Source: an uncultured Dorea sp. (GTDB taxonomy: Bacteria > Bacillota > Clostridia > Lachnospirales > Lachnospiraceae). Taken from it: DNA of 12,558 nucleotides. Made by a program: the position numbers and the translations under genes. The notes under the pieces are model-generated. The model saw only the letters and a program-made list of their open reading frames with translations, made no database searches and was not told the DNA's origin. This document shows, piece after piece, positions 10,589 through 12,558 of the stretch; the first letter of the stretch is position 1; each line of letters starts with the position of its first letter. Location of the stretch: assembly GCA_910579335.1 (NCBI GenBank), contig CAJTUQ010000082.1, forward strand, positions 1-12,558, written 5' to 3'.

Positions 10589-10663
10589 AATCGGTGAGCA
10601 TATGGGCGGTGGTTGAATGGATAAAGATAACTACAAATCAAGAAACACGGAAAGGAGAAGACT

Positions 10664-10882
10664 ATGGCAGCAGTCATTGAAAGAAGCCTTCTTATCGGAA
10701 TGCTCAAGACCCGTTTTGACATTTTCGATACCGTGAAACTGAGGCTTAATGACGGGGAGATTGTAGCGGGGGAAATCGTAGACATGGATGATGACAGCGT
10801 AGCCATTGAAGCCGCAGACGGGATAGTGCATCACGTCCATGTAAGCAATATAAAGGATTACATAGCCGATGAGAGAAAATAA
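10664..10882 (+). CDS. Small Sm/SH3-like hypothetical protein, 72 aa
   Basis: The ATG at 10664 has AAAGGAG seven bases upstream. The pattern DTVKLRLNDGEIVAGEIVD, then DDSVAIEAADG, then HHVHVSNIKDYIAD resembles the five-strand Sm/LSm-like barrel in which a strand-turn-strand is followed by a second motif. RNA or nucleic acid binding is possible, but many such phage barrels have no known role. It overlaps the next small frame by 14 bases. Confidence 0.55.
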   Translation: MAAVIERSLLIGMLKTRFDIFDTVKLRLNDGEIVAGEIVDMDDDSVAIEAADGIVHHVHVSNIKDYIADERK

Positions 10883-10952
10883 GGAGATACGGCAGCAGGC
10901 GGTGTCAATTCTGCGATTACCGAAACGAATTAACATTGGACGTGGCGGATGA
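10869..10952 (+). CDS. Possible 27-aa micro-protein
   Basis: An ATG at 10869 lies in the end of the preceding gene. The product (start MRENKEIRQQAVSILRLPKR) is basic. Its TGA at 10950-10952 overlaps the next ATG in ATGA form. The clean chain of overlaps supports translation, but the length does not allow certainty. Confidence 0.35.
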   Translation: MRENKEIRQQAVSILRLPKRINIGRGG

Positions 10953-11044
10953 CCCAGGAATGGTTTTGCCAAAAGAACCAGGCGGCAGGAATGAAGCTAC
11001 AGTGGCAGCAGGTGAAGAAAGGAAAGAAGGATGTGGAATATTGA
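10949..11044 (+). CDS. Possible 31-aa basic micro-protein
   Basis: An ATG at 10949 overlaps the preceding stop, and its own TGA at 11042-11044 lies inside the next gene, which starts at 11031. It encodes MTQEWFCQKNQAAGMK and a K-rich tail. It is short and of unknown role; support comes from the coupling pattern. Confidence 0.35.
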   Translation: MTQEWFCQKNQAAGMKLQWQQVKKGKKDVEY

Positions 11045-11300
11045 TATTAGCAGATTCAGAGTAATACACAGCAATGAAGTATTGAATGCCTTGTGCATTG
11101 CGGAAATATGGATGCCGGAAGATATGAACCGGGAAACCAGGGCAACGAAAGTAAAGCCAGTGTTCCTTGATGTGTTGGCCATTAATGCAGATGGGGAAAT
11201 AGTATCAATCCATGATGAAGCATGGACATTCCAGTTTGTGCCAATCATACAGGCACCAATAACGACAGGCGGTGTGCGACGTCGCACGGATAATATGTAA
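11031..11300 (+). CDS. Hypothetical phage-type protein, 89 aa
   Basis: The ATG at 11031 has GGAAAGAAGG just upstream. The sequence WNIDISRFRVIHSNEVLNA, then VFLDVLAINADGEIVSIHDEAWTFQFVP, is beta-rich and well formed, as seen in small Clostridiales phage proteins. No function is assigned. The last residues (TTGGVRRRTDNM) are basic. Confidence 0.55.
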   Translation: MWNIDISRFRVIHSNEVLNALCIAEIWMPEDMNRETRATKVKPVFLDVLAINADGEIVSIHDEAWTFQFVPIIQAPITTGGVRRRTDNM

Positions 11301-11332
11301 AGGCGCATGGTAGCAGTCAGAGGGAGGAAAAT

Positions 11333-11608
11333 ATGGAGGAAATCAAAATCTGTCCTGTATGCGGCAGGAAATTTAGACATAGAAACAGGAAATATTGTTG
11401 TGCTGAGTGTTCAAAGAAAGGATATCTTATGAGTCAGACCAAGCGTAATAAGGCAAGGGAAAGAAGGCTCAAAGAAGAGAGGGCGAAGCGAATGGGCTTT
11501 CCAAAGCGGGAAAGTCCTCTTCAGGAAAAGGCCAGAAAAGCAAGGGAAGCCGGAATGACCTACGGACAGTATGTAGCGATGGAATATGCAAGAATTAGAA
11601 GGGATTGA
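11333..11608 (+). CDS. Zinc-finger phage protein, 91 aa
   Basis: The ATG at 11333 has GGGAGG seven bases upstream. CPVC (residues 7-10) plus C22/C23 and C26 in RKYCCAECSKKGY form a four-cysteine zinc ribbon, like the C-x2-C...C-x2/3-C fingers of short phage proteins. A long basic helix (KRNKARERRLKEERAKRMGF) and a C-terminal helical segment follow. DNA or RNA binding is likely but inferred. It stands immediately before the DUF1492 regulator. Confidence 0.6.
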   Translation: MEEIKICPVCGRKFRHRNRKYCCAECSKKGYLMSQTKRNKARERRLKEERAKRMGFPKRESPLQEKARKAREAGMTYGQYVAMEYARIRRD

Positions 11609-11614
11609 TGTTAT

Positions 11615-12058
11615 ATGCAGATGGTGCAGTCGGAAAATGAGCGGAAAAAAGAGTATCTAAAAGGATACCGCAGACATGTGCGGAGAATCAACCGGATAGA
11701 GACAGAGCTTGAAGAACTGCATGCCATGAGTGCGCCTATGTCGGCAAGTAATGACGGGATGCCGCATGGCTCAGGCCAATCGGATTTGTCGGGATATGCG
11801 GCGGAATTGGACAAGCTGGAACGCAGTCTCAGAGAAGAGAAGGACAAGCGGGTTGAAGCTTATAAGGATATAGACGAAAGAATTAAGAAGCTAGAAAGGG
11901 AGAATGAGAAGGACGTGTTATTCTATCGGTACATAGCTGGGCTTGCGTGGTGGGAAATTGCAGAGAAAATGAATTACACAGAAAGGTGGATACTTAAAAT
12001 TCATGGTAAGGCTTTAGCTCATTTTCGCATGCCAAAAGAGTTCATAGAAATTCAGTAG
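11615..12058 (+). CDS. DUF1492/ArpU-like late-gene transcription activator, 147 aa
   Basis: The ATG at 11615 is six bases after the previous stop (an alternative ATG is at 11624). The N-terminus is basic and helical, residues 60-98 are a coiled coil (ELDKLERSLREEKDK), and residues 100-137 carry the family signature VLFYRYIAGLAWWEIAEKMNYTERWILKIHGKAL, quoted here only by its key parts RYIAGL, W-EIA-KM and ER-I-KIHGKAL. This is a sigma region 4-like helix-turn-helix. ArpU/RinA/DUF1492 proteins switch on the late (packaging and structural) operon of Gram-positive prophages, and they usually lie at the end of the early region just as here. Confidence 0.75.
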   Translation: MQMVQSENERKKEYLKGYRRHVRRINRIETELEELHAMSAPMSASNDGMPHGSGQSDLSGYAAELDKLERSLREEKDKRVEAYKDIDERIKKLERENEKDVLFYRYIAGLAWWEIAEKMNYTERWILKIHGKALAHFRMPKEFIEIQ

Positions 12059-12081
12059 TAACTGTGTTATTATGGTATCAT

Positions 12082-12115
12082 CGAGAAGCGGAAGAAAAGA
12101 AACAGAAGCTTCTCG
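12082..12115 (+). repeat. 8-bp inverted repeat downstream of the regulator
   Basis: CGAGAAGC (12082-12089) and GCTTCTCG (12108-12115) pair perfectly around an 18-base purine-rich loop. There is no T tract after it. It could be an operator for late transcription control or part of a structured 3' end. It lies between the DUF1492 stop and the strong terminator. Confidence 0.45.
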
Positions 12116-12136
12116 TCCACACACAATAACCACACG

Positions 12137-12170
12137 AAAGGGCCTCTTAATATCATAAGAGGCCCTTTTT
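12137..12170 (+). terminator. Strong rho-independent terminator closing the early operon
   Basis: AAAGGGCCTCTTA (12137-12149) pairs perfectly over 13 bases with TAAGAGGCCCTTT (12156-12168) around a 6-base loop, and the T tract runs to 12170. The A-rich left side means it may work in both directions. Confidence 0.85.
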
Positions 12171-12171
12171 G

Positions 12172-12200
12172 TTGAATGATGTCGGGAGATGGTATATTAT
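12172..12200 (+). promoter_or_regulatory. Promoter for the AT-rich right-end gene (TTGAAT-17-TATTAT)
   Basis: TTGAAT (12172-12177), a 17-base spacer, and TATTAT (12195-12200) match the sigma-A consensus well. TATATT (12193-12198) is an alternative -10 with a 15-base spacer. The promoter lies just after the terminator and 34 bases before the start codon, so the last gene is transcribed independently. Confidence 0.6.
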
Positions 12201-12233
12201 GGAAATATCTTATTGTGTGGAGGAAATAACCGA

Positions 12234-12558
12234 ATGGCAAAGAAAAAAATAAGTTTGGTGATTTATGGACTTAGTGTTATTGATGGAGAAAATAAGAGAG
12301 TTAATTTGAATCGATTGATTGATAAAATATCATTAATTGATTGTTTAGAAGAGTATATAAAAAATAATATTCTTCAATACTCAGACGATATATCTAAAGA
12401 TACATTGTTTCAATTTGAGCAGATTGAATCGGAATTAATAAAAAATGAAAAAGGGCAAGACGAGTATCGGATTCTTTATGGAAGAGTAAAGACTGGGGAG
12501 TATGGAATAGAATCTGAGTTGGTTAATGTACGAACTAGAGAAATTACAATGCGTTCTG
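12234..12558 (+). CDS. AT-rich cargo-type gene, partial (N-terminal 108 aa), runs off the right edge
   Basis: The ATG at 12234 has GTGGAGGAAATAA upstream, and the frame stays open to the window end. The product begins MAKKKISLVIYGLSVIDG and continues with alternating strands and helices (LNRLIDKISLIDCLEEYI; ILYGRVKTGEYGIESELVNV). I do not recognise the family with confidence. Its strong AT bias, own promoter and position between the late regulator and the expected packaging genes are typical of an inserted accessory gene, possibly of the defence or lysogenic-conversion type. That is inference from context only. Confidence 0.65.
   Translation, partial: MAKKKISLVIYGLSVIDGENKRVNLNRLIDKISLIDCLEEYIKNNILQYSDDISKDTLFQFEQIESELIKNEKGQDEYRILYGRVKTGEYGIESELVNVRTREITMRS

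Overview
The window reads as accessory, mobile DNA from a low-GC-phylum gut bacterium, most likely a Lachnospiraceae/Clostridiales host. Nearly every gene has a strong AGGAGG-type ribosome binding site, ATG/GTG/TTG starts are mixed, genes are packed with 4-base ATGA overlaps, and many small proteins look like those of Lachnospiraceae prophages. I read it as the replication/early part of a temperate phage (or a phage-like integrative element or phage-plasmid). It ends at a late-gene activator (DUF1492/ArpU-like), a strong terminator and an AT-rich cargo-type gene.

Layout. (1) 1-400: a leftward gene for a membrane-anchored coiled-coil protein runs off the left edge and is driven by an extended -10 promoter. 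(2) 505-1421: rightward small genes, namely a basic 44-aa protein, a 35-aa protein, a TTG-started single-pass membrane peptide, a 65-aa protein and a 54-aa zinc-ribbon protein, with a large perfect hairpin at 1172-1209. (3) 1425-2337: an HUH-endonuclease replication initiator (Rep) preceded by what looks like a complete antisense-RNA/transcription-attenuation switch. This comprises a minus-strand promoter, an antisense RNA of about 68 nt with its own terminator, and sense-strand antiterminator and terminator helices that exclude each other. (4) 2338-2519: two 34-bp direct repeats and two tiny highly basic ORFs. (5) 2520-7569: a tightly coupled cassette of PcfK-like protein, DUF7666-like protein, PcfJ-like protein, ParB/DUF3102-like protein, an 86-aa protein and an HNH-like protein. 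(6) 7701-8545: a gene broken by a one-base deletion in a G tract, then a small HAD-type phosphatase. (7) 8553-8976: two small genes on the opposite strand. (8) 9076-12058: AT-richer, overlapping small phage genes ending in a zinc-finger protein and the DUF1492 regulator. (9) 12082-12558: hairpin, terminator, promoter and the start of an AT-rich gene that runs off the right edge.

How it fits together: Rep would nick and initiate DNA replication, with its level set by the antisense/attenuator switch just upstream. The PcfK/PcfJ/ParB-like cassette follows as an early operon. The DUF1492 protein would turn on late genes lying beyond the right edge. No tRNA, rRNA, insertion sequence, integrase or CRISPR array was seen. 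Base composition is mosaic: the block from about 800 to 8500 is GC-rich, and both flanks are AT-rich. All family calls come from reading the sequence without database searches.
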